From an uncultured Lachnoclostridium sp. (GTDB lineage Bacteria; Bacillota; Clostridia; Lachnospirales; Lachnospiraceae): a stretch of DNA of 64,000 nucleotides. Made by a program: the position numbers and the translations under genes. The first letter of the stretch is position 1; the number at the start of each line of letters is the position of its first letter. Shown here one piece after another: positions 34,468-43,946 of this stretch. The notes under the pieces are model-generated. The model was not told the origin of the DNA and did not search any database. It worked only from the letters and a program-made list of their open reading frames with translations. The stretch is taken from positions 1 through 64,000 of the forward strand of contig CAJMFH010000003.1 of NCBI GenBank assembly GCA_905212635.1, in the 5' to 3' direction.

Positions 34468-36792
34468 ATGTCGATGAAAGTATTTATGATCATAAAATTC
34501 ATAGAGATTTTTTGTGCGTATCTCGGAATGACAACCGTCCTTCCGTTTTTTGTGCTGCGTACACGACTGGAAAAACAACGGATGACGGAAAAACTTCTGA
34601 TGAGCTTTCTCGTCGGAAACTTTTATTTGATGAATCTTGTTTTTCTGCTCCAGCTTGTGCATATTTCAAACCGCTGGACTCTTTTGGCTGGGACTATAAT
34701 TCCGGCACTTGCTGCCTGGATCCGACTGAATCACATACAGGTGCTGGAAAAAATAGGAAACACATGGGGTACATTTCGAAAACTTGCTACCGGTCATGTC
34801 AGTGGTAAACGCGTTGTGTGCCAGCTGGGAAAACGAATTTTTAAACGGATTCAATGGCTGGTGGCATATGTCGGAAAAGCCTTTTTAAAACACCCGCTCG
34901 AATGGCTCCTTGTGATCGGAATTACGTGTGCGGCTGCATGGTTTTACGGTGTGGGAAAACTGGAAGTATATGGTTATACGGCATCGGATACGCCGGTTCA
35001 TTTGTACTGGATCAACGGAATGGAAGAAAATAATATCTTTATCGATGGTGTGTATCCGTTTGGTTACCATTGTATCATCTATTATCTGCATGCGGTATTT
35101 CAGATTGACAGTTATGTGCTGATGTGCCTTTTTTCACTGGTACAGACGATTGCGATTCATCTTGTGCTGCTCGCCTTTTTGCGGCTTTGCTGCAAGAGCC
35201 GCTATGTTTCCTACGCAGTAGTGCTGGTATATATACTGGGAAACTTTTTGCAGTCATCGACGTATCTACGGTTTTTTGCCGTTCTTCCTCAGGAATACGG
35301 GATGCTTTTTATCCTGCCGTCGGCGTATTTTGCGTTTCGCTTTTTTGCGGCAAGAAAACGGGAATTACAGGGGAAAAAGACGAGATTATCGTCGGCATGG
35401 TGTCTGACATTTTTTGCCATGAGTTTTGGGATGACACTTGCCGTACATTTTTATGATACGATGATCGCCGGTTTGTTTTGTGTAGGGATTGCCCTCGGCT
35501 ATATTGGCTGGTTTGTACGCGGGAAATATTTCTGGCGCGTCGTGCTTGCCTGCTTTCTCGGTGTGTTTTCGGCGGTTCTTCCGATGGCCGTGGCGTTTGT
35601 CTCAGGAACACCACTTCAGGGAAGCCTTGGCTGGGGAATGAGTGTCATTCAGGGAGACAGCGCACAGGACAGTCAGAGTACCAATGGCGGAGCAGTACAG
35701 CAGCTCCCCGGCAATGCAACAGTGTATTATTATGACAGTGATGGAAATCTTTTACAGGAAAATACCGTGGATACCGAAGAAGCATTGGAAAAGACCAGAC
35801 ATCTGGATGTGCCATTGACGCAGAAACTTTTACGTGTATGGGATAAAATGACAACGACGATAAAAGATGCGGTTTTAAATGAACCGCCGGCGTGGTATGT
35901 GATGGTGGTGGTTGGCGCGTTTGCCCTGCTTTTTGTCTTTGGTTTTTTGTTTTTCCTGCTGAAAAAACGCCAATACGGTGCGATGCTTATGTCCATGGGA
36001 TGGTTTATGGGAGTTTTGTGGCTTTTGCAGACGGCGAAAGAACTTGGGCTTCCGGAATTGATGGATGGAAGCCGCTGCCGGATCTATTTTGCCTATATGC
36101 TGCCGGTCGTTTTTGGATTTGTATTGGATGCGGCCATCCGGCTTATCGTATTTCCGAGGTCTTGGCGTGTGTTACGGGATTTGATCTCGTTTGCCTGCAT
36201 CGGAGCGATCGTTCTCCTTTTGTGGGATGGAAATTACCGGAAACCGCTTGCTGAAAACACGGCACTTGTGACGAACGCAGCACTTGCCTGTCTGACCAGC
36301 ATTATTAAGGAGGAAGAAGACCATACGTGGACGATCGTTTCTGCCAATGACGAGACACAGATGGGGTTGTATCATGGATACCATTATGAGTTGATCTCCT
36401 TTTTGCGGGAGATGGAATATAACAATGCCCAGCCGGGAGAAGAGTTAAATATCCAGATTCCGACGGACAATGTCTATGTTTTTGTGGAAAAAGTGCCAAT
36501 CGATTATACTGAACATTATGAAGGAAGCGGGCAGTCTATCTCGGAGGCAGGAGCAGAACAGGAACTGCCAAATGTCGGCGGAATTGCGATGTATAAGGGC
36601 GAATACCGATGGATCCTGATGTCGCGGCTGTATTATTGGGCCAAAGAATTTGAACGGCTGTATCCGACAAATGTAAGTGTATACTGCGAGACGGAGAATT
36701 TTGTCTGCTATAAGATCAAGCAGAATCCGTACCGGTTGTTTAATTTTGCCGTTGATTACAAGTACAATTCAGATAAGGCAGGGGGTGAATGA
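34468..36792 (+). CDS. Polytopic GT-C-like membrane protein in the Pel-like locus (774 aa)
   Basis: About twelve hydrophobic helices. The first outer loop holds SDTPVHLYWINGMEENNIF..GVYPFGYHCIIYYL, an Asp..His..Tyr-Pro-x-Gly-x-His pattern like the active loop of GT-C glycosyltransferases (DUF6541-type). A long outer insertion follows (about residues 385-470). The C-terminal 170 residues are soluble and outside. It could add a sugar or other group to the growing polymer from a lipid-linked donor. Classical pel operons lack such a gene. AAGGAAG precedes the ATG, and the DUF2194 gene follows by 1 base. Confidence 0.6.
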   Translation: MSMKVFMIIKFIEIFCAYLGMTTVLPFFVLRTRLEKQRMTEKLLMSFLVGNFYLMNLVFLLQLVHISNRWTLLAGTIIPALAAWIRLNHIQVLEKIGNTWGTFRKLATGHVSGKRVVCQLGKRIFKRIQWLVAYVGKAFLKHPLEWLLVIGITCAAAWFYGVGKLEVYGYTASDTPVHLYWINGMEENNIFIDGVYPFGYHCIIYYLHAVFQIDSYVLMCLFSLVQTIAIHLVLLAFLRLCCKSRYVSYAVVLVYILGNFLQSSTYLRFFAVLPQEYGMLFILPSAYFAFRFFAARKRELQGKKTRLSSAWCLTFFAMSFGMTLAVHFYDTMIAGLFCVGIALGYIGWFVRGKYFWRVVLACFLGVFSAVLPMAVAFVSGTPLQGSLGWGMSVIQGDSAQDSQSTNGGAVQQLPGNATVYYYDSDGNLLQENTVDTEEALEKTRHLDVPLTQKLLRVWDKMTTTIKDAVLNEPPAWYVMVVVGAFALLFVFGFLFFLLKKRQYGAMLMSMGWFMGVLWLLQTAKELGLPELMDGSRCRIYFAYMLPVVFGFVLDAAIRLIVFPRSWRVLRDLISFACIGAIVLLLWDGNYRKPLAENTALVTNAALACLTSIIKEEEDHTWTIVSANDETQMGLYHGYHYELISFLREMEYNNAQPGEELNIQIPTDNVYVFVEKVPIDYTEHYEGSGQSISEAGAEQELPNVGGIAMYKGEYRWILMSRLYYWAKEFERLYPTNVSVYCETENFVCYKIKQNPYRLFNFAVDYKYNSDKAGGE

Positions 36793-36793
36793 C

Positions 36794-38593
36794 ATGGTTT
36801 CGAAACGAAGATTTTTTATCTTGATCATGATGATGTTTGTCCTGCTGTTTATGTTCCAGTTCACGCAGGTTGTGAAGGAAAATGGCAATACGTATGACAC
36901 CAATCAGTATTTACAAAAAAAGGAAAATATAAAGACAAGTGATTGTCAGCTGCGCCAAAAGACGGTTTTGTTTATTGGAGAAAAAGAGGGAAAGTATGGA
37001 AAAGTTGCGGCGCAGTGGTGTGAATATACGAAGCGCCGGCTGGTAACATTTGGTTCTCTCAGCGAGTGCCCCCAAGAGACAGCGAAACAGAGTGAGATCA
37101 TTCTGATTCAAAAAGAGGCAGTGGCTTCGGATGCGGATCTCGATCAGGTACTTTCGTATACCAGTCAGGGGATTTCTTTTGTGTTTTGCAATCTGCCGGA
37201 TGTACAGACGATTGCAATGAGCAGCCGCTGGCGGAAAGTGCTTGGTATCCGTCAGATCAGGCAGGAAGAGGTGGAACTGACCGGCGTGAATTTGTTTGAT
37301 GGATTTTTGCTCGGCGGCCAGGCCATTTATCAGCCGGCAGATGAGAAAGAAAAAGAGGAGCGGCAGGATCTGCCGGATCATATGCCGTGGTATCTGCTGG
37401 AATCCGGATGCAAGACCTATATGGTCGGGATGCTTGCCGATGAATCGGTAAAAAATGAGCAGCTTCCGGCGATACTCTGGCGGGCGACAGTCGGAGAGGC
37501 AAAAGTGTTTGCCGTGAACGGTGATTATATGGAAGACTGTACCGGAATCGGATTTTTGGATGCCATGATGACCGAACTGCACCGGTATGAAATTTATCCG
37601 GTTGTAAATGCCCAGAATATGTCGCTTGCCAATTTTTCCGGATTTGCCAGTGAAAATAAAGATCAAATGAAAAAACTGTACAGCCGTGAGTCGCTTGCAG
37701 TATTTCGCGATATTATCTGGCCGGGAATCTGTGCAAATCAGGAACAGTCCGGGGCAAAACTGACCTGTTTCTTTTCGCTGCAGATGGATTATGGCGATGA
37801 CAATCTGCCGGATTCACAGCAATTGATCTTTTACCTGAAAGAACTACGCGAAAAATCGGCGGAAGCGGCAATTTCACTGGATAATTTTGGAATTGTTGAT
37901 CCCGCAGAAAAATGTAAGAAGGATGCCTTGTTTATTAAACAGGCGGGCAGTCAGTATCCTTATGGGGCAGCGTATGTAACAAAGGCGCAGAAAGAAGCCT
38001 ATGAGAATGTGCTTTCCCAGGCTCCGCTTTCTACGGTGACGACACTGGTCGGAGATTTTCTGGAGGACTCGGTCGTGGCAAAAGAAGGCGGTGCGATGAC
38101 ATTGCAGTCGATTACAAGCAATGGTATCTCGCATACGTATCGGGAAGATATCCGGATGAAAAGTCTCCAGACATCGCTTGCGTATTCGAATATTGTGTTT
38201 GATCTAAAACAGATTTTATGGCCGCAGCAAAAAGACGACCGCTGGGAAGTATTGTATGAAAAATTTGCAAGTAATACGAACACGTATTGGAAGGCATTTG
38301 ACAGTTTCGAAAAGACGACGGTATCCGAGGCGGATCGGAAGATCCGGAACTTTTTGGCGATGGATTACCAGGATTCCTGTGAAGAAGATACGATTCATCT
38401 AAACATTTCCGGTGCCGTCGATGGCGGGACAACGTGGTTTATCCTGCGGACCCATGGAGAAGAGCCGGAAGTAGAGGAAGGGGCATCGGTTGTAAACATA
38501 GAAGACGATGCGTATCTGATTGCGGCAAACCAGCCGGAAGTTACATTGAAATTGAAAAATGACAATGAACTGTATTATTCGCTTTCGGACTGA
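36794..38593 (+). CDS. Membrane-anchored DUF2194-like protein, possible PelA-type deacetylase
   Basis: 599 aa with an N-terminal membrane anchor (about residues 6-24) and the rest outside. The start is ATG 36794, with GGGGGTG 7 bases upstream. The C-terminal half begins LTCFFSLQMDYGDDNLPD, which recalls the first Asp-bearing strand of polysaccharide-deacetylase-like folds. The N-terminal half looks like a GATase/beta-alpha domain (EIILIQKEAV...FVFCNLPDV). In Gram-positive Pel loci a deacetylase replaces PelA at this position between pelE and pelF. I infer the same role; catalytic residues are not proven. Confidence 0.6.
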   Translation: MVSKRRFFILIMMMFVLLFMFQFTQVVKENGNTYDTNQYLQKKENIKTSDCQLRQKTVLFIGEKEGKYGKVAAQWCEYTKRRLVTFGSLSECPQETAKQSEIILIQKEAVASDADLDQVLSYTSQGISFVFCNLPDVQTIAMSSRWRKVLGIRQIRQEEVELTGVNLFDGFLLGGQAIYQPADEKEKEERQDLPDHMPWYLLESGCKTYMVGMLADESVKNEQLPAILWRATVGEAKVFAVNGDYMEDCTGIGFLDAMMTELHRYEIYPVVNAQNMSLANFSGFASENKDQMKKLYSRESLAVFRDIIWPGICANQEQSGAKLTCFFSLQMDYGDDNLPDSQQLIFYLKELREKSAEAAISLDNFGIVDPAEKCKKDALFIKQAGSQYPYGAAYVTKAQKEAYENVLSQAPLSTVTTLVGDFLEDSVVAKEGGAMTLQSITSNGISHTYREDIRMKSLQTSLAYSNIVFDLKQILWPQQKDDRWEVLYEKFASNTNTYWKAFDSFEKTTVSEADRKIRNFLAMDYQDSCEEDTIHLNISGAVDGGTTWFILRTHGEEPEVEEGASVVNIEDDAYLIAANQPEVTLKLKNDNELYYSLSD

Positions 38594-38612
38594 GAGCAGA
38601 AAGGAGAGCCGA

Positions 38613-40073
38613 ATGAAGGTATGTATCGTGGCAGAGGGATGTTATCCTTATGTCGTAGGCGGTGTATCAAGCTGGATCCACAGTATGATACGCTCATTTC
38701 CAAATCTTGAATTCCAGATACTGGCAATTATTTCCAACCGTTCCCTGAGTGGAAAATTTGCGTATGAACTGCCGGAAAATGTAACACAGGTACACGAAGT
38801 ATATCTGGAAGATTTTGACTGGGATGGCGCCGGCAGCAAAGGAAGAGAAATCCGTCTGAGTAAAAAAGAATATCAGGCAGTGCGGAGCCTTATCCTGAAT
38901 CAGGAGATCGACTGGAATGTAATCTTTGATCTTTTTCAGAACCGTACGTTTTCGCTGGATAAACTGCTGATGGGACCGGACTTTTATCATATGGTTTCCG
39001 AGTGTTACCAGAAAAATTATCCGCATATTGTCTTTTCGGATTTTCTGTGGACGATGCGTTCCATTTATCTGCCGCTCTTTCTTGTGCTGAAAAGCCGGAT
39101 TCCGAAAGCAGATCTGTATCACTGCGTGGCAACAGGGTATGCCGGTGTACTGGGGAGTATGGCAAAACATCTGTATGGATGTGGATTACTGATCTCAGAA
39201 CATGGAATATATACGAGAGAACGAGAAGAGGAGATTATTAAGGCATCGTGGGTAGCCGGTGTCTATAAAAATATATGGATCGAGCAGTTTAAAAAGATGT
39301 CACTTCTTGCCTACGATCAGGCAGACATTGTGACCAGTCTGTATGCCAGAGCAAGACAGCTGCAGCTGGAACTTGGCTGTCCGGCGGAAAAGACGCGCGT
39401 CACGCCAAATGGAATTGACGTGGAGCGGCTGGCAGATCTTCCCGGGAAATCGGAAGAAGATAAAAAAATGATCCATATCGGGGCTGTGCTTCGTGTCACG
39501 CCAATCAAAGATGTAAAGACGATGATTCAGGCGTTTGCGTTTGCCAAGAAAAAGGTGGAAAAACTGAAATTGTGGATCATGGGGCCATGTGATGAGGATG
39601 AGCAGTATGCGAAAGAGTGCTTTGATCTTGTGGAGGCACTCAATGTAAAAGACATCGTGTTTACCGGCAGAGTGGATATCCGTGAGTATCTTGGACGGAT
39701 GGATTTTACCATATTAACGAGTATCAGCGAAGGGCAGCCGCTTACGATCTTAGAGAGTTATGCGGCACATAAACCGGTTATTGCAACGGATGTGGGAAAC
39801 TGCCGTGAGTTGATTTATGGAGACAACGAAGGCGACAAGCCGGCGGGAATCCTCACACATATTATGAATCTGGAAGAAATTTCAGAGGCGATGGTGGAAC
39901 TGGCAGAAAATGACAAAATGCGGAAAGACATGGGAGAAGCCGGGTATGAACGTGTGATGGCTGGATATAAGGTGCAGGATATGAAACAGGTTTACCGGGA
40001 AATTTATCAGGAATTTGTCCAAAAAAGAAAGGAAAAATGGAGCGAGGAACCATTTTACATTAAGAAGTCATGA
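38613..40073 (+). CDS. pelF: PelF-like glycosyltransferase (GT4)
   Basis: 486 aa, GT-B fold. It opens MKVCIVAEGCYPYVVGGVSSWIHSMI, the PelF signature. The C-terminal donor domain has VTPNGIDVERL, IGAVLRVTPIKDVKTMIQAF and SEGQPLTILESYAAHKPVIATDVGN (E-x7-E-like motif). PelF polymerises GalNAc/GlcNAc-type UDP-sugars in the Pel system and is cytosolic, recruited by PelD/PelE. The start is supported by AAGGAGAG 6-8 bases upstream. It is followed by pelG. Confidence 0.92.
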   Translation: MKVCIVAEGCYPYVVGGVSSWIHSMIRSFPNLEFQILAIISNRSLSGKFAYELPENVTQVHEVYLEDFDWDGAGSKGREIRLSKKEYQAVRSLILNQEIDWNVIFDLFQNRTFSLDKLLMGPDFYHMVSECYQKNYPHIVFSDFLWTMRSIYLPLFLVLKSRIPKADLYHCVATGYAGVLGSMAKHLYGCGLLISEHGIYTREREEEIIKASWVAGVYKNIWIEQFKKMSLLAYDQADIVTSLYARARQLQLELGCPAEKTRVTPNGIDVERLADLPGKSEEDKKMIHIGAVLRVTPIKDVKTMIQAFAFAKKKVEKLKLWIMGPCDEDEQYAKECFDLVEALNVKDIVFTGRVDIREYLGRMDFTILTSISEGQPLTILESYAAHKPVIATDVGNCRELIYGDNEGDKPAGILTHIMNLEEISEAMVELAENDKMRKDMGEAGYERVMAGYKVQDMKQVYREIYQEFVQKRKEKWSEEPFYIKKS

Positions 40074-40097
40074 TAACAAAGAGAATGGAGGAAGACG

Positions 40098-41543
40098 ATG
40101 GCAGGTATTGGTGTAAAATTAAATAAGATTTACAATAAAAATACATTGACGACCAATATCATAGGCATGGGTTACAGTACGATGATCACGATTGCGCCGA
40201 TGATCCTCGTTATCGCCGCGATCATGGCGATGCAGGTGCTGCTGGATGTCTCAAAGGTAGGGTATGCACAGCGCGAGTTGTTTGCCTGTACGGTGCTTTA
40301 TATATTCATCTTTGCCCTGCTCGGCGCGGCACCATTTAACTCTGTATTATCGCGCTATATGTCCGATATAATATATGAGGAAAAATACGAAGATGTACTT
40401 CCCTGTTTTTATGTGGGAATGATATTAAATCTGGGTGTCAGCTGCGTATTTGGTATCGTTTTCTGCGTGCGGGAATATCTGACCGGACAAGTGCCGGCAT
40501 GGTTTGTATTTGCGGGTTACTGTGGCTATGTGGCACTGGTGCTTGTCTTTTACGAGATGTTGTATCTTTCGATATGCAAAGACTATAAAAAGATTTCGTT
40601 TTTCTTTCTTTTGGGAATGGCAGTGACAGTAGTTTTGGCAGGCCTTCTCTTCGTCGTTTTTGGCTGTGACAAAACATATTCCATGCTGGCAGCGCTGGAC
40701 ATCGGATTTTTCCTGATTGCCGGTCTTGAATTTGCTGTGATCCGGAATTATTTTAAGAAAAACAGCGGCGAATACAAGCGGGTTCTCAGTTATTTCCGTA
40801 TTTACTGGAAGTTAGTTTTGACAAACTTTTTGTATACTCTGGGATTGTACATTCATAACTTTGTATTCTGGACGACCGATCTGCGAATGGTTGTAGCAGA
40901 TACGTTTGTCTGTGTGACATCGTACGATATGGCAACCTGCCTTGCGATGTTTACGAATCTTTCCGCCAGTGTGATCTTTATTTCCCGTGTGGAGATGCAT
41001 TTCCATGAGCGCTACAAAGCCTATTCGGAGGCGGTGATCGGGGGAAGGAAGATGGATATTGAACTGGCGAAGAAGAGGATGTTCCGCCAGCTGTCCGAAG
41101 AATTGATGAATCTGGTGCGGATCCAGTTTATCATTTCTGTGATTTTATTTTTTATTTGTATCATACTGCTGCCAAGATTTGGATTCGATGGACTGGTTTT
41201 GAAAATTTACCCTTGCCTGGCAGCCGGATATTTTGTATTATTTATTATGTATGCAGCAATTATTTTCCTGTACTATTTTAATGATCTGACCGGGGCGCTG
41301 ATGACCGCATTTTTGTTCTGCTTTGTCACCTGGCTGTCGTCGGTGGTAGCGACCTGGCTTCCGGAGATCTGGTACGGGATCGGAGTGTTTATTGGTTCGT
41401 TTGTCGGCTTCTGCGTCGCGTATGCGAGACTCCGGTGGCTTGAAAAAAATCTTGATGAGCACGTATTCTGCCGGGGCAGCCTGCTGCAGCATAAAAGAGG
41501 AGCTCCTCCGGAATCAAAAGTATTTGACCGGTATAAGGATTGA
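40098..41543 (+). CDS. pelG: PelG-like polysaccharide membrane transporter
   Basis: 481 aa with about twelve helices. The N-terminus MAGIGVKLNKIYNKNTL followed by GMGYSTMITIAPMILVI is typical of PelG, a MOP-superfamily exporter that works with PelF as synthase-channel. GGAGG precedes the ATG. Together with pelD, pelE and pelF this completes the inner-membrane Pel synthase complex; no outer-membrane parts are needed in a Gram-positive. Confidence 0.92.
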   Translation: MAGIGVKLNKIYNKNTLTTNIIGMGYSTMITIAPMILVIAAIMAMQVLLDVSKVGYAQRELFACTVLYIFIFALLGAAPFNSVLSRYMSDIIYEEKYEDVLPCFYVGMILNLGVSCVFGIVFCVREYLTGQVPAWFVFAGYCGYVALVLVFYEMLYLSICKDYKKISFFFLLGMAVTVVLAGLLFVVFGCDKTYSMLAALDIGFFLIAGLEFAVIRNYFKKNSGEYKRVLSYFRIYWKLVLTNFLYTLGLYIHNFVFWTTDLRMVVADTFVCVTSYDMATCLAMFTNLSASVIFISRVEMHFHERYKAYSEAVIGGRKMDIELAKKRMFRQLSEELMNLVRIQFIISVILFFICIILLPRFGFDGLVLKIYPCLAAGYFVLFIMYAAIIFLYYFNDLTGALMTAFLFCFVTWLSSVVATWLPEIWYGIGVFIGSFVGFCVAYARLRWLEKNLDEHVFCRGSLLQHKRGAPPESKVFDRYKD

Positions 41544-41563
41544 CACAGGAAAGGAAGAAAAAA

Positions 41564-41950
41564 ATGCAAACAGGAGATATGTTACGAATTTTATTGATTT
41601 TTCTCGGTTGTTTTTTAGTAATAAAGACGGTATTGTCGCTGGCAAGGCGCAAATTAAAAGAGCAGTTCTGCCTTTTGTGGGGCGTGATCGCACTTGGGCT
41701 GATCGTTTCCGGAATCTGCATCCGGCCAACCCTTTGGAACCAGTATGTCAGTACGCGGGGAATGGTTGTGATCGTCGTGATCGGAATCTGCGCGCTCTGG
41801 TGCCTGTTTTATCTGAGTACACAGCTTTCTGTCTTAAGCCGGAAAAATCAGGAACTTGCGATGCAGGTGTCTCTGTTAAATCAGGAAAATGAGATGCTTC
41901 TGGAGAAAATTCAGAAAGTACAGGACCACATCGAAAAGGAGTCAAAATGA
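41564..41950 (+). CDS. DUF2304-family small membrane protein
   Basis: 128 aa: two or three hydrophobic helices (LLIFLGCFLVIKTVL, FCLLWGVIALGLIVSGI, MVVIVVIGICALWCLFYLSTQ) and a C-terminal coiled coil. DUF2304 proteins typically pair with DPM1-like GT2 enzymes in polysaccharide loci; one lies two genes downstream. ATG 41564 follows AGGAAGG; it overlaps the GT4 gene by 4 bases. Confidence 0.82.
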   Translation: MQTGDMLRILLIFLGCFLVIKTVLSLARRKLKEQFCLLWGVIALGLIVSGICIRPTLWNQYVSTRGMVVIVVIGICALWCLFYLSTQLSVLSRKNQELAMQVSLLNQENEMLLEKIQKVQDHIEKESK

Positions 41951-43161
41951 AACAGGTATTATTTGTGATCAATACGCTTGGCTGCGCCGGTGCAGAGACG
42001 GCAATGATCGAGATGATCCGGAATATGGATCCGGAAAAATACAAAATATCGGTATTTGTTCTGTTAAATCAGGGAGAGATGATCCACCGGCTTCCCGAAT
42101 CCGTAACGGTATTAAATGAACATTTTTCGGATAGTTCCGTATTGAGTAAAGAAGGAAAAAAGGAACTAAATCGTTATATTTTCTCACGATTATTTCACAG
42201 AGGAACTATTTGGAAAAAATTACCATATATATTCCGCGGCCTGATGCCAATGATCCGCAGCAAACGGATCCTGCCGGATAAACTGTTATGGCGGGTGATG
42301 GCGGAGGCAGCTCCCCGGTTTACGACACATTATGATATGGCAGTCGCTTATCTTGAGGGCGGTTCCACCTACTACGTGGCAGATTATGTGTCAGCGGATG
42401 TTAAAGCCGGCTTTGTACATATTGATTATGAGAAAGCAGGCTATACGCCGCAGCTGGATGGCGGCTGTTATGATTCCTTTGACCGTATCTGTCCGGTCTC
42501 CGATGAAGTGAAAGAACATTTTCTTGCAGTGTATCCGCAATATGAGGAAAAGACGAAGGTATTTCACAATATGATCGATATAGATAAGATCCGGGAAGGG
42601 GCAGAAAAGCCCGGCGGATTTGACGATGCGTTTGATGGTGTGAGACTATTGACGGTAGGAAGGCTGACAGCGCAAAAGGCATATGAGATCGCTGTCGAGG
42701 CAATGAAACTTTTACGGGAGCGGGGGCGCAATGTCCGCTGGTATATCCTCGGAGAAGGCGAAGAGCGGAAGCCGTTGGAAAAAAAGATCAGAGAATACGG
42801 ATTGGAACAGGACTTTCTGCTGTTAGGTGCAAAAGAAAATCCCTATCCTTATTATAAGCAGTGCGACATTTATGTGCATGCAACCCGGTTTGAGGGAAAG
42901 AGTATTGCGATTCAGGAGGCACAGACACTGGGATGTACGATTCTTGCCTCAGACTGTCCGGGAAACCGGGAACAGATCCTGGATGGCGTGGATGGAAAAA
43001 TGTGCCCGCTCAGCGCAGAGGGAATCTGTGATGCGGTATGTGAATTACTGGATGATAAGGAAGCTTGTGCGGCTTATGGAGAGATGGCACAGAGGAAAGA
43101 ATTGTCCGAAAAGACACAGTTGGAAGAATTACTAAATTTAATGGAAAATGAGAGGGAATGA
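41947..43161 (+). CDS. GT4-like glycosyltransferase
   Basis: 404 aa, GT-B fold: VLFVINTLGCAGAETAMIEMIRNM at the N-terminus, then LLTVGRLTAQKAYEIAVEAMKLL and FEGKSIAIQEAQTLGCTILASDCPGNREQI. It should add a sugar to a surface polymer or teichoic-like chain. It overlaps the neighbours on both sides by 4 bases. Confidence 0.88.
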   Translation: MKQVLFVINTLGCAGAETAMIEMIRNMDPEKYKISVFVLLNQGEMIHRLPESVTVLNEHFSDSSVLSKEGKKELNRYIFSRLFHRGTIWKKLPYIFRGLMPMIRSKRILPDKLLWRVMAEAAPRFTTHYDMAVAYLEGGSTYYVADYVSADVKAGFVHIDYEKAGYTPQLDGGCYDSFDRICPVSDEVKEHFLAVYPQYEEKTKVFHNMIDIDKIREGAEKPGGFDDAFDGVRLLTVGRLTAQKAYEIAVEAMKLLRERGRNVRWYILGEGEERKPLEKKIREYGLEQDFLLLGAKENPYPYYKQCDIYVHATRFEGKSIAIQEAQTLGCTILASDCPGNREQILDGVDGKMCPLSAEGICDAVCELLDDKEACAAYGEMAQRKELSEKTQLEELLNLMENERE

Positions 43162-43946
43162 AGATGACAGGTGAGAAAAAGGCAAAGAAAGAATTATTGA
43201 TTATCATTCCTGCGTATAATGAGGCAAATAATATCACAAAATTGTTGGAGAAGCTGGAACGTCCGGAGATTGCTGAGATTGCGGATGTCCTTATCATGAA
43301 TGATGCGTCCTCGGATGATACGAATTGGATTGTAAAGGCACGCAATCACGCTATTGTGACACATGTATTCAATCTGGGTTACGGAAGTGCACTCCAGCTT
43401 GGATATAAGTATGCAATCCGCCGTGGCTATGAATATGTCATTCAGATGGACGCAGACGGCCAGCATGATGTGTGCAACATTCCTGTCATCTATGAAAAAT
43501 TAAAAACAAAGGATGAAAATGGAAAATATCCGGATATCGTTCTCGGATCCCGATTTATGGAGGGAAGTTCAGATTTTCCGGTATCGTTTCTGAAAAAAAT
43601 TGCCTGGGGGCTGTTCCGCGGACTGATCTACCTTGGCACCGGGCGTAAAATTGCGGATCCAACGACCGGCTTGCAGGGACTCAGCCGCCGTGTCGTGATT
43701 TTCTATTCGACGTACAATCATTTTGATGATAAGTACCCGGATGCCAATATTATCATGCAGATGCTTTTACTTGGTTACCGCCTTGTTGAGGTACCGGCGG
43801 TCATGCACCCGCGTGTGGAAGGAAAGAGCATGCATTCCGGATTGAAACCGGTCATGTATATGTTCCGAATGATGTTTTCCATCGTTGCGGTATGGATTGG
43901 CATAAAAATATTTAAGATTGATGAAGAGGTGTCGGATGAGGAGTAA
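43158..43946 (+). CDS. DPM1-like GT2 glycosyltransferase
   Basis: 262 aa: LLIIIPAYNEANNI, VIQMDADGQHD (DxD and the DPM1 QMDADGQH hallmark), ADPTTGLQG. It likely makes a polyprenyl-phosphate-linked sugar, working with the DUF2304 protein; such a donor could feed the GT-C-like protein at 34468. No C-terminal membrane domain is present apart from a short hydrophobic stretch (FSIVAVWIGIKIF). Confidence 0.88.
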   Translation: MKMTGEKKAKKELLIIIPAYNEANNITKLLEKLERPEIAEIADVLIMNDASSDDTNWIVKARNHAIVTHVFNLGYGSALQLGYKYAIRRGYEYVIQMDADGQHDVCNIPVIYEKLKTKDENGKYPDIVLGSRFMEGSSDFPVSFLKKIAWGLFRGLIYLGTGRKIADPTTGLQGLSRRVVIFYSTYNHFDDKYPDANIIMQMLLLGYRLVEVPAVMHPRVEGKSMHSGLKPVMYMFRMMFSIVAVWIGIKIFKIDEEVSDEE